NCBI GenBank assembly: GCA_032209605.1
Contig: JASFXZ010000004.1
Coordinates: forward strand, 34,940,401-35,004,400
DNA: 64,000 nt
Reading direction: 5' to 3'
DNA from: Mactromeris polynyma
Lineage: Eukaryota; Mollusca; Bivalvia; Venerida; Mactridae
The notes under the pieces are model-generated. The model saw only the letters and a list, made by a program, of their open reading frames with translations, was not told the origin of the DNA and made no database searches. Positions 1 to 10,570 of the stretch are shown in pieces. The translations under genes and the position numbers were made by a program. Numbering within the stretch: position 1 is the first letter of the stretch; each line of letters opens with the position of its first letter.

Positions 1-3000
1 CCGTTATATCTCCAGTGACTTGCTGGAGTCGATGTTATATACCACAGGCCGTTATATCTCCAGTGACTTGCTGGAGTCGATGTTATATACCACAGGCCGT
101 TATATCTCCGGTGACTTGCTGGAGTCGATGTTATATACAATAGGTCGTTATCTCTCCAGTGACTTGTTGGGGTCGATGTTATATACCACAGGCCGTTATA
201 TCTCCAGTGACTTGCTGGAGTCGATGTTATATACCACAGGCCGTTATATCCATTGTGGCTTGTTGGAGTCGATGTTATATACCACAGGCTGTTATATCTC
301 CAGTGACTTGTTGGAGTCGATGTTATATACCACAGGCCGTTATATCCATTATGGCTTGTTGGAGTCGATGTTATATACCACAGGCCGTTATATCCATTGT
401 GGCTTGTTTGAGTCGATGTTATATACCACAGGCCGTTATATCCATTGTGGCTTGTTGGAGTCGATGTTATATACCACAGGCCGTTATATCCATTGTGGCT
501 TGTTGGAGTCGATGTTATATACCACAGGCCGTTATATTTCCAGTGACTTGTTGGAGTCGATGTTATATACCACAGGCCGTTATATCCATTGTGGCTTGTT
601 GGAGTCGATGTTATATACCAAAGCCCGTTTTCTCTCCAGTGACTTGTTGGAGTCGATGTTATATACCACAGGCCGTTATATCTCCAGTGACTTGTTGGAG
701 TCGATGTTATATACAATAGGCCGTTATCTCTCCAGTGACTTGTTGGAGTCGATGTTATATACCACAGGCCGTTATATCTCCAGTGACTTGCTGGAGTCGA
801 TGTTATATACCACAGGCCGTTATATCCATTGTGGCTTGTTGGAGTCGATGTTATATACCACAGGCCGTTATATCCATTGTGGCTTGTTGGAGTCGATGTT
901 ATATACCACAGGCCGTTATATCCATTGTGGCTTGTTGGAGTCGATGTTATATACCACAGGCCGTTATATCTGCAGTGACTTGCTGGAGTCGATGTTATAT
1001 ACCACAGGCCGTTATATCTCCAGTGACTTGCTGGAGTCGATGTTATATACCACAGGCCGTTATATCTCCGGTGACTTGCTGGAGTCGATGTTATATACAA
1101 TAGGCCGTTATCTCTCCAGTGACTTGTTGGGGTCGATGTTATATACCACAGGCCGTTATATCTCCAGTGACTTGCTGGAGTCGATGTTATATACCACAGG
1201 CCGTTATATCCATTGTGGCTTGTTGGAGTCGATGTTATATACCACAGGCTGTTATATCTCCAGTGACTTGTTGGAGTCGATGTTATATACCACAGGCCGT
1301 TATATCCATTATGGCTTGTTGGAGTCGATGTTATATACCACAGGCCGTTATATCCATTGTGGCTTGTTTGAGTCGATGTTATATACCACAGGCCGTTATA
1401 TCCATTGTGGCTTGTTGGAGTCGATGTTATATACCACAGGCCGTTATATCCATTGTGGCTTGTTGGAGTCGATGTTATATACCACAGGCCGTTATATCTC
1501 CAGTGACTTGTTGGAGTCGATGTTATATACCACAGGCCGTTATATCCATTGTGGCTTGTTGGAGTCGATGTTATATACCAAAGCCCGTTATCTCTCCAGT
1601 GACTTGTTGGAGTTGATGTTATATACCACAGGCCGTTATATCTCCAGTGACTTGCTGGAGTCGATGTTATATACCACAGGCCGTTATATCCATTATGACT
1701 TGCTGGAGTCGATGTTATATACAATAGGCCGTTATCTCTCCAGTGACTTGTTGGGGTCGATGTTATATACCACAGGCCGTAATATCCATTGTGGCTTGTT
1801 GGAGTCGATGTTATATACCACAGGCCGTTATATCTCCAGTGACTTGTTGGAGTCGATGTTATATACCACAGGCCGTTATATCCATTATGGCTTGTTGGAG
1901 TCGATGTTATATACCACAGGCCGTTATATCCATTGTGGCTTGTTTGAGTCGATGTTATATACCACAGGCCGTTATATCCATTGTGGCTTGTTGGAGTCGA
2001 TGTTATATACCACAGGCCGTTATATCCATTGTGGCTTGTTGGAGTCGATGTTATATACCACAGACCGTTATATCCATTGTGGCTTGTTGGAGTCGATGTT
2101 ATATACCACAGGCCGTTATATCTCCAGTGACTTGTTGGAGTCGATGTTATATACCACAGGCCGTTATATCCATTGTGGCTTGTTGGAGTCGATGTTATAT
2201 ACCACAGGCCGTTATATCTCCAGTGACTTGTTGGAGTCGATGTTATATACCACAGGCCGTTATATCCATTGTGGCTTGTTGGAGTCGATGTTATATACCA
2301 CAGGCCGTTATATCCATTGTGGCTTGTTGGAGTCGATGTTATATACCACAGGCCGTTATATCTCCAGTGACTTGTTGGAGTCGATGTTATATACCACAGG
2401 CCGTTATATCCATTGTGGCTTGTTGGAGTCGATGTTATATACCACAGGCCGTTATAATTCCAGTGACTTGTTGGAGTCGATGTTATATACCACAGGCCGT
2501 TATATCCATTGTGGCTTGTTGGAGTCGATGTTATATACCACAGGCCGTTATATCCATTGTGGCTTGTTGGAGTCGATGTTATATACCACAGGCCGTTATA
2601 TCTCCAGTGACTTGTTGGAGTCGATGTTATATACCACAGGCCGTTATATCTCCAGTGACTTGTTGGAGTCGATGTTATATACCACAGGCCGTTATATCTC
2701 CAGTGACTTGTTGGAGTCGATGTTATATACCACAGGCCGTTATATCTCCAGTGACTTGTTGGAGTCGATGTTATATACCACAGGCCGTTTTATCCATTGT
2801 GGCTTGTTGGAGTCGATGTTATATACCACAGGCCGTTATATCCATTATGGCTTGTTGGAGTCGATGTTATATACCACAGGCCGTTATATCCATTGTGGCT
2901 TGTTGGAGTCGATGTTATATACCACAGACCGTTATATCCATTGTGGCTTGTTGGAGTCGATGTTATATACCACAGGCCGTTATATCCATTATGGCTTGTT

Positions 3001-3345
3001 GGAGTCGATGTTATATACCACAGGCCGTTATATCCATTATGGCTTGTTGGAGTCGATGTCATATACCACAGGCCGTTATATCCATTGTGGCTTGTTGGAG
3101 TCGATGTTATATACCACAGGCCGTTATATCCATTATGGCTTGTTGGAGTCGATGTTATATACCACAGGCCGTTATATCTCCAGTGACTTGCTGGAGTCGA
3201 TGTTATATACCACAGGCCGTTATATCCATTGTGGCTTGTTGGAGTCGATGTTATATACCACAGGCCGTTAAATCTCCAGTGACTTGTTGGAGTCGATGTT
3301 ATACCACAGCCCGTTACCTACCTTGTGGCTGTTTGGAGTATATGT
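1..3345. repeat. 48-bp tandem array (about 69 units)
   Basis: This is a head-to-tail array with an exact 48-bp period and no spacers, running off the left edge of the window. Units share a core (GAGTCGATGTTATATACCAC) and differ mainly in a 12-bp variable segment, reading either TCTCCAGTGACT or TCCATTGTGGCT/TCCATTATGGCT. Some units carry ACAATAGG or AAAGCCCG instead of ACCACAGG. The first type can fold as CTCCAG/CTGGAG around a 7-base loop; units with TTGGAG replace one C-G pair by a wobble. The last units decay at about 3298-3345. Block order repeats with a 960-bp (20-unit) offset. Confidence 0.99.
2..3271 (+). other. Repetitive open frame through the 48-bp array (probably not a gene)
   Basis: Because 48 is a multiple of three, one frame stays open from the window edge to a TAA at 3269-3271, more than 1,080 codons. 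It reads as a 16-residue repeat, LLESMLYTTGRYISSD, with ISSD alternating with IHCG or IHYG. The codon at 20 is TTG; the first ATG is at 32, inside a unit. A second frame of the same array (repeat TCWSRCYIPQAVISPV) is also long but is cut by TAG wherever a unit carries ACAATAGG. There is no signal peptide, unique N-terminus or splice signal in view. The simplest reading is a stop-free unit rather than a protein, but the absence of any stop in about 68 diverged units is noted in the findings. Confidence 0.2.
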
Positions 3346-3560
3346 ACTAATGTTGCTTGTTAAAATTTCAATACATGATATAACGGAGCCGGGTTATCTC
3401 CTTAGTAATTGTGTCCATCATTTTCTGTTCCCAGACAATTTATTTTAAATTGATTTGGTCATCATGAATAATGCCAGACTGATACCTTATTTTATTCATG
3501 TCGCTCGATGTCCAGACGCATTTAATATCGTGGATATAATATGTTTAACCTCATCAAAGT

Positions 3561-3685
3561 GCCTTATGTTTTATTGATAGTTGCTTCCCCGGAGGTCTGT
3601 GTAGGGAGTCACTGTCTTATGTATGTGGCTTTCCCTGTAGCAACTTATTCCTTCTGTTTTACAAATATGTTGATTTTATAAGACG
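3561..3685 (+). repeat. Dispersed repeat R1, copy A (3' part)
   Basis: This stretch matches the copies at 43.9 kb (+) and 56.0 kb (-). Shared blocks in order are GCCTTATGTTTTAT, a CCCGGAGGTCTGTGT-like block, a TGTCTTATGTATGTGGC-like block, and CCTGTAGCAACTTATT. Only the downstream half of the family is present. The class of the element is unknown; no terminal repeats or coding capacity could be seen. Confidence 0.7.
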
Positions 3686-4239
3686 TCTAGGAAAATATGA
3701 ATACAAATTAGTTGAGTTGAAGCAGGGTAAGCAGCGTCCTTGTGACATGAATCATTGATGACCGTATGATTGGATTACGGTGTACGACATGATACTAACA
3801 GAATAAAATAATATTTCGGTAAGTCTTCACACGAGTCATAGAAAGTCGATAGTCAAAATTGCTACCATACACGAGTTTTACCACTGTAGTTCATTCCATT
3901 AGTTTATATCAGCGATGGTGTTTATGTGTCTGTTGTACTTCCATTTTCATAGCGCACATTGTATTTTTGCGTGTTTTTTTTGCATTTCAAGAACATTTAA
4001 TATTAATGCGCTTTCATTAGTTTTGGATGCATAAATACTCATTTTCACACTTAAGTAGGTTACACTGATTGCGATAAGAATTAAATGTACACATACTTAC
4101 TTAAGTGGATGATAACTTTTTACAATAAGTCAGCTTTGTCAGCTGAAGGGCTTTCCGGCGGATCACGTGATCTACTAATGGTGTCACGTTATTTGTTTTT
4201 CATTCTACATGATTGAATATTTGGATAATCATCGTGCCA

Positions 4240-4310
4240 AATTCCGGCTCGTCTTTTTTTACAAACAACAAGAGCAATGTCCTAACCACTGGAAAATCAA
4301 CCAAAGTCTA
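4240..4310 (-). mobile_element. Possible tRNA-derived SINE relic
   Basis: On the minus strand the motif CCAGTGGTTAGGACATTGC resembles the A-box half of a tRNA promoter (AGTGGTTAG). It is followed about 35 bases later by a degenerate B-box-like AGCCGGAATTTGG. There is no clear tail or target duplication, so this is only a suggestion. Confidence 0.25.
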
Positions 4311-4559
4311 TTTTACTGCTTTCATGCACGTTGTATAAACAATCCGCTATGACGTCAATCACTTACAATTTACACATTGAAGTTTTGACTTTGCTGCCGG
4401 ATGATAATGGCATTGTTTTTGCCAAGCTGTAAGCTGCCATGTGAGCTCGGATTTTGTGGTAAAGTCTAGATGGAAGGGATCATTGCCCTCAATCCGGCTG
4501 GCCTCATGTTACTGACGCCAGATTAGACACACAAATATAAGCCGTTTCCAATTACAAAA

Positions 4560-5715
4560 TAGTGTAACCTAGTACACCGCATCTTGACTTGCCTGACAGT
4601 GTGTAAGGTATGTCTGTCCTAGGCGTGCCTGACAGTGTAAAATGTATGTCTGTCCTAGGCGTGCCTGACAGTGTGTAAGGTATGTCTGTCCTAGGCGTGC
4701 CTGACAGTGTGTAATGTATGTCTGTCCTAGGCGTGCCTGACAGTGTGTAAGGTATGTCTGTCATAGGCGTGCCTGACAGTGTGTATGGAATGTCTGTCCG
4801 AGGCGTGCCTGACAGCGTGTAAGGTGTGTCTGTCCTAGGCGTGGCTGACAGTGTGTAAGGTATGTCTGTCCGAGGCGTGCCTGACAGTGTGTTAGGTATG
4901 TCTGTCCGAGGCGTGCCTGACAGTGTGTAAGGTATGTCTGTCCGAGGCGTGCCTGACAGTGTGTAAGGTATGTCTGTCCTAGGCGTGCCTGACAGTGTGT
5001 ATGGAAAGTCTGTCCTAGGTGTGCCTGATAGTGTGTAAAATATGTCTGTCCTAGGCGTCCCAGACAGTGTGTAAGGTATGTCTGTCCTAGGCGTGCCTGA
5101 CAGTGTGTAAGGTATGTCTGTCCTAGGCGTGCCTGACAGTGTGTAAGGTATGTCTGTCCTATGCGTGCCTGGCAGTGTGTAAGGTATGTCTGTCCTAGGC
5201 GTGCCTGACAGTGTGTAAGGTATGTCTGTCTTAGGCGTGCCTGACAGTGTGTATGGAATTTCTGTCTTAGGCGTGCATGACAGTGTGTATGGAATGTCTG
5301 TCCTAGGTGTGCCTGACAGTGTGTATGGAATGTCTGTCCTAGGCGTGCCTGATAGTGTGTAAAATATGTCTGTCCTAGGCGTGCCTGACAGTGTGTAAAA
5401 TATGTCTGTCCTATGTGTGCCTGATAGTGTGTAAAATATGTCTGTCCTAGGCGTGCATGGCAGTGTGTAAAATATGTCTGTCCTAGGCGTGCCTGACAGT
5501 GTGTAAGGTATGTCTGTCCTAGGCGTGCCTGACAGTGTGTATGGAATGTCTGTCCTAGGTGTGCCTGATAGTGTGTAAAATATGTCTGTCCTAGGCGTGC
5601 CTGACAGTGTGTATGGAATGTATGTCCTAGGTGTGCCTGACAGTGTGTATGGAATGTCTGTCCTAGGTGTGCCTGATAGTGTGTAAAATATGTCTGTCCT
5701 AGGCGATATTATGTT
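4560..5715. repeat. 36-bp tandem array (about 32 units)
   Basis: Tandem units of 36 bp are built on GTATGTCTGTCCTAGGCGTG plus CCTGACAGTGTGTAAG. Variants alternate at the end of the unit (GTGTAAGGTATG, GTGTATGGAATG, GTGTAAAATATG). Each unit contains GCCTGACAG facing CTGTCCTAGGC, which pair as a nine-base stem with a two-base bulge. On the minus strand the array is open in one frame (12-residue repeat TPRTDIPYTLSG). The frame runs 401 codons to a stop at 4552, but it starts at GTG with no ATG near its start and an upstream stop at 5776-5778. I regard that frame as a by-product of the period. Confidence 0.98.
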
Positions 5716-5759
5716 GGCGTTGCGCTCATACGACGTCGCTACCTTGTATATGTACACCG

Positions 5760-5880
5760 TTGCATTACGAATGGCTCACGCGTCAATGGAATTTGTTTTG
5801 TTCGATGAATCACGGTTTAAATCTAAGTCACAATGATGGAAGAGACATGGTGTTCAGAAGGATAGATGTGTGTTTACGTC
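5760..5880 (+). pseudogene. Tc1/mariner-like transposase fragment (frameshifted)
   Basis: The short translation contains, in order, RQW, then FVLFDESRF in a shifted frame (5792-5818), then NLSHNDGRDMVFRRI back in the first frame. This is the pattern around the second catalytic aspartate of Tc1/mariner (DDE) transposases, where VLFSDESRF is followed by a DGR-x-x-V-x-RR segment. Two compensating indels break it, and no further transposase homology was recognised downstream of about 5880. The 115-codon frame from 5760 (a TTG start) is therefore mostly a shadow of this relic. Confidence is moderate because the match is short. Confidence 0.6.
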
Positions 5881-6001
5881 TGCAGTGTCGAAAGGGACAT
5901 AGAAAAAGATCTCAGATTATAGTTAACTTATGGCAATCTGAACGCGTAGATAAGCTTTGTCTGCGTGTGTCAACACTAATATGTCGCCCATTCACTTATA
6001 A

Positions 6002-6253
6002 GCATGGCCTGGCCGTATTGATGTCCACAGAAAGGCTAATGCAACGATCTATGAATGCAAGTGTAGCGAATGTCTTGCCATTAGCCAGCCTTGGCACCCG
6101 AACTTAACCTTACCTTCAGGTCAAGATATTACGTTATTTATTTATAGCAGCAAGAAATTGTTTGCAGAAATAATAGAACTGCATTGCGACACGTGTCATT
6201 CAAGGTTATGTCAGTTTCATGGAAGTTTTTTAGAAGATTTACGCATTAATTGA
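6002..6253 (+). other. Open frame of 83 codons, cysteine-containing, no start codon
   Basis: Directly after the transposase scrap a different frame is open from just after a TAA (5999-6001) to a TGA at 6251. The translation looks coding in composition: a CKCSEC cluster, then a QPWHPNLTLPSG segment, a hydrophobic stretch DITLFIYSSKKLF, and CDTCHSRLC near the end. There is no ATG at the beginning. An AG at 6001-6002 preceded by CACTTATA could be a weak splice acceptor. I do not recognise the family. It may be an exon, a fragment of a transposon-encoded protein, or chance. Confidence 0.3.
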
Positions 6254-6938
6254 GGTCTTGCACGCGACTAATCGTCATTTAAATATTTCAAATTTATTGT
6301 CCAAGTCACAAAATAATATTACATTTTGACCTTTACATTGGCAAAAATATACGGTTAACTTGAAGAATAAAATTATCACCATTGGCATTTGACATACAAC
6401 CTAGAGTTTCGTTTTGTAAATTTGCTACATGATCGTTACTCAGATTTATTGATACAGATACAATATCAGGATATTATGATATATATCAAGTAGTTCTGGC
6501 ATTCAATAATAATGATAGTAATCTTTGTTTATACAAGAATCTCATTAAGAAAACAATCATCAATTATGATTGTAATACCAGAAAACCGAACAAGAAAACA
6601 AAACGATAAATATTAATCATAGAAGCGAAGCAATAAGGACATATAGGAACGTGAAATAATTTGATATTTCGTCAACATCGTTCAGCTGTAGTAAGCAGGA
6701 TCTGACCTCCTGAAGATTTGTGATGTAGCCAAATAGCAATGATAACATATTTTCGTTATACCACTTTTAATTGCGTAGTGCCATTGATGTCATTGTTTCA
6801 ATAATAATACAAATAATTTAAAAAAGGGTAATTAATACACCTTGTGCGAGGTTATCATATCGTTAAAAGTGTTCAATGCTTCCCGTAGTTTTACTGACGG
6901 TTCGAGGTTGTGCGTCGACCTGTCACCTTAATTATCTT
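6254..6938. other. AT-rich spacer, nothing recognised
   Basis: Low-complexity AT-rich DNA with many short ATAAT and TAAA runs. No open frame, terminal repeat or RNA-like fold was noticed. Confidence 0.5.
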
Positions 6939-8432
6939 GTTGCTTTGTCGTGTAGTCATGTATCATTGTTGTGTCGTGTAGTCATGTATCGTTGCTTTGT
7001 CGTGTAGTCATGTATCATTGTTGTGTCGTGTAGTTATGTATCGTTGCTTTGTCGTGTAGTCATGTATCATTGTTGTGTCGTGTAGTCATGTATCGTTGCT
7101 TTGTCGTGTAGTCATGTTTCATTGTTGTGTCGTGTAGTCATGTATCGTTGCTTTGTCGTGTAGTCATGTATCATTGTTGTGTCGTGTAGTCATGTATCGC
7201 TGCTGTGTCGTGTAGTCATGTATCGTTGTTTTGTCGTGTAGTCATGTATCATTGTTGTGTCGTGTAGTCATGTATCGTTGTTTTGTCGTGTAGTCATGTA
7301 TCGTTGTTTTGTCGTGTAGTCATGTATCATTGTTGTGTCGTGTAGTCATGTATCGTTGTTTTGTCGTGTAGTCATGTATCGTTGCTGTGTCGTGTAGTCA
7401 TGTATCGTTGTTTTGTCGTGTAGTCATGTATCATTGTTGTGTCGTGTAGTCATGTATCGTTGCTGTGTCGTGTAGTCATGTATCGTTGCTTTGTCGTGTA
7501 GTCATGTATTGTAGCTGTGTCGTGTAGTCATGCATCGTTGCTTTCTCGAGTAGTCATGTATCGTTGCTGTGTCGTGTAGTCATGTATCGTTGCTGTGTCG
7601 TGTAGTCATGTATCGTTGCTGTGTCGTGTAGTCAAGTATCGTTGCTGTGTCGTGTAGTCAAGTATCGTTGCTGTGTCGTGTAGTCATGTATCGTTACTAT
7701 GTCGTGTAGTCATGTATCGTTGCTGTGTCGTGTAGTCATGTATCGTTACTGTGTCGTGGAGTCATATATCGTTGCTTTGTCGTGTAGTCCTGTATCGTTG
7801 CTTTGTCGTGTAGTCCTGTATCTTTGCTTTGTCGTGTAGTCATGTATCGTGTAGTCATGTATAGTGTCTGTGTCGTGTAGTCATGTATCGTTGCTGTGTC
7901 GTGTAGTCATGTATCGTTGCTTTGTCGTGTAGTCATGTATCGTTGCTTTGTCGTGTAGTCATGTATCGTTGCTATGTCGTGGAGTCATGTATCGTTGCTG
8001 TGTCGTGTAGTCATGTATCGTTGCTGTGTCGTGTAGTCATGTATCGTTGCTATGTCGTGTAGTCATGTATCGTTGCTGTGTCGTGTAATCATGTATCGTT
8101 GCTGTGTCGTGTAGTCATGTATCGTTGCTATGTCGTGGAGTCATGTATCGTTGCTGTGTCATGTATCATTGATTTGTCGTGTAGTCATGTATCGTTGCTG
8201 TGTCGTGTAGTCATGTATTGTTGCTGTGTCGTGTAGTCATGTATCGTTGCTGTGTCGTGTAGTCATGTATCGTTGCTTTGTCGTGTAGTCATGTATCGTT
8301 GCTGTGTCGTGTAGTCATGTATCGTTGCTGTGTCGTGTAGTCATGTATCGTTGCTGTGTCGTGTAGTCATGTATCATTGATGTGTCGTGTAGTCATGTAT
8401 CGTGGCTGTGTCGTGTAGTCATGTATTGTTCC
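6939..8432. repeat. 26-bp tandem array (about 57 units)
   Basis: Units of 26 bp are built on GTCGTGTAGTCATGTATCGT followed by TGCTGT or TGCTTT. In the first third, units alternate between a TATCATTGTTGTG form and a TATCGTTGCTTTG (later TTGTTTTG) form, giving a 52-bp dimer. From about 7450 the array is mostly monomeric TATCGTTGCTGTG. A few short units (near 7848 and 8158) are internal deletions. Stops in every frame make it non-coding. Confidence 0.98.
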
Positions 8433-9112
8433 TTATTCAATGTTTAGTTCGTTGGTGATGCTGTGTTGTTTGCTTTCCTTGTCCTTATCATTTCAGTCTC
8501 GATTTCGTTTCCACTCTCTGTGTGTACCTCCTGCTTCGTTTAGTAAAGTGTTTTTTGTCCCTCATAACGTGAGCCTCTTCCATCTTATCTTTTTTTGTCT
8601 AGATATGTCTTTGGAAGATCTGATTTGTGAATGTAGATTTACCATGATATGAACTCGATTATCTTAACTGAATAATAATTGGTTGATCGCGACATGCTCT
8701 TGTTAAAAGTTTGAAAAGCAATACGGACGATATTAAATGACAATTGTCAGGATAGTATGTAGCTGTGATTTACATCAGTCGCATCGTTAAATCAAGATAA
8801 GATAGTTGAAACAAATAATCATTTGTGAACACGAGGCCGAGCAACCTGTTAAACATGTCACCTGTAGATAATTTAGAAAAAAAACTGGACGGACATTTCA
8901 TAATCATGTAGCTCACCAAGACTTGGAAAGCACTTGCTGGTCAGTATTTGCACTGAGCCGTTTTCTGAAATTGTTGTTCTAACAAGATACAGCACATGTA
9001 CGATATAATATCTGAATGGCCCATGAAGTCTTTCTCCAAAAAAGAGCTAGAAGATACATCCGTTCCTTTCCAAACGAAACCAGCACATATAATAGATTAC
9101 GAGTAAAATAAG
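8433..9112. other. Spacer before the LINE fragment
   Basis: Contains a pyrimidine-rich stretch (8440-8600) with a 70-codon plus-strand frame of no recognisable family, then AT-rich DNA. No promoter or gene could be supported. Confidence 0.45.
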
Positions 9113-10570
9113 TGCATTCATAATGTACGAAGGTATTGATACCGATATGTTGAAAATATTTTTACTGTTATATGCCGACGATATTGTTTTGTTTTCAAAA
9201 ACACAGCAAGGTTTACAAAAAGGTTTCGATATTTTATTAGAATATTGTAATAAGTGGAAACTGAAGGTAAATGTAGAAAAATCAAAAGTGATGATTTTTA
9301 GAAAATCAGGTAGTTTATCTAGAAATACGGCTTTTACATATAATGGTAATAATATCGAAGTTGTTCATACATTCTCTTACTTAGGTATTGTATTTACTGC
9401 TGGTGGATCTTTTAATCAAACACAAATAACTTTAGCGGGGCAATCGAGAAAAGCAATTTTCAAAATAAACAGATTTTTATACAATTTCACAAATATTGGA
9501 ATAAAACATAGATTAGAATTGTTTGACAAATTAGTTTTGCCAATACTTAATTATGGTTGTGAAGTCTAAGGTTTTCATACGGCTAGTAATATTGAAAGGG
9601 TACATACACAATTTTGTAAACATATTCTTGGTGTGAAACGAGTAACACAGAACGATTTTGTATACAATGAATTGGGCAGACATTCTTTAATTACCGGTCG
9701 ATACCTAAAAATAATTGTTTATTGGTTGAAAATCTTAGAATCTGCTGACAACAAATACGTAAAAATCGTTTACAAAATATTAAAACGTGATACTGAACTC
9801 ATGCCTACCATTACAAATTGGGCAAGTATGTTGCGGGATTTATTGTCGGCCTTAGGATTCTACGAAGTATGGTATTTTTAAGGTGTCGGAAATAAAATCA
9901 GATTTATAAATTTAGTTAAACAAAGACTTAGGGACAATTTTATGCAAGTTCTGAATACGAACATAAATAATTCATCTAGAGCATTATTTTATCGGGAATT
10001 GCGTATTGACCTTAAATTAAAAACTTATCTTAGTGTCATTACCAATCAAAAAAATAAAGTCGCATTAAGTAGATTACGAATGTCTTCCCATCGCCTACTT
10101 GTATAAACTGGTAGATGGCATAAGCCAAGTAGAATTCCATTCAACAAGCGAAAGTGTATTTTATGTAATAAGTTAGATGATGAGTATCATTTTGTCATTG
10201 AATGTTCATTGTTAGATGAACTAAGAAAACAATATATTAAACCATATTTCTCCTGTATTTCGTTTCGACAGGAAACTGTGCGGTTTTTGTTTTTGTGTTT
10301 TGTTTTTAATCTTTCGATTTATTGAACTCTTGATAATACGTGATGTATTGAATGAATACTCATTATCAAATTGTGCTAAGGACGTGTTTTTCATCGTACA
10401 TCTATATATACATAATATGATTGTTTGAATTGTAATTATATTTATGTTACATTGTTATAAGTAATAACATAATCTTCTCCGCATATGTTTACATATGATT
10501 GTATATATTTGTAAATATGTTGTCCTCATGGGCTGCAAGGCTTATTGGATTTTGAAAATAAAGCATAATG
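9113..10570 (+). mobile_element. 5'-truncated non-LTR retrotransposon (LINE)
   Basis: A retrotransposon body begins abruptly within the reverse transcriptase domain, just before the YADD motif. It continues through the RT thumb region and a C-terminal CCHC knuckle, then a 3' UTR of about 240 bases ending near an AATAAAG at about 10555. The 5' truncation is typical of target-primed insertion. The 3' end (GGGCTGCAAGGCTTATT before AATAAA) resembles the two LINE tails at 54.1 and 56.2 kb in layout. The clade cannot be set from this fragment; an L2/CR1-like or related lineage is possible. Target-site duplications were not identified. Confidence 0.85.
9123..10325 (+). pseudogene. LINE reverse transcriptase C-terminal half (three in-frame stops)
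   Basis: A single frame of 400 codons covers the RT catalytic motif YADD (9171-9182, residues 17-20), then CNKWKLKVNVEKSKVMIF and FSYLGIVFTAGGSF, both standard RT palm/thumb signatures. It ends with a zinc-knuckle-like C-x2-C-x7-H-x4-C (from 10154: CILC...H...EC). Stops occur at 9567 (TAA where tryptophan is expected after CEV), 9879 and 10104; the frame itself is not shifted. The endonuclease domain and the N-terminal RT motifs are missing. The element is dead. Confidence 0.88.

Larger units (their letters stand above)
3346..4559. other. Single-copy-like spacer between the 48-bp and 36-bp arrays
   Basis: AT-rich sequence with no open frame of note. It holds one copy of dispersed family R1 (3561-3685), a possible SINE relic (4240-4310) and a 12-bp palindrome GATCACGTGATC near 4159. 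No gene was recognised. Confidence 0.6.

Noticed and set aside
2797..3186. Further long frames on both strands in the 48-bp array
   Set aside because: Shadows of the stop-free repeat unit in other registers; only one frame is discussed.
1..3345. CRISPR array
   Set aside because: Units are head-to-tail with no unique spacers, the unit varies along the array, there are no cas genes, and the surroundings are eukaryotic.
4552..5757. 401-codon minus-strand gene in the 36-bp array
   Set aside because: It begins at GTG with an upstream stop, has no unique domain, and is fully explained by a stop-free 36-bp unit.
9633..9881. A separate gene downstream of the reverse transcriptase fragment
   Set aside because: It is in the same frame as the 9123 fragment and continues the same LINE protein after an in-frame stop.
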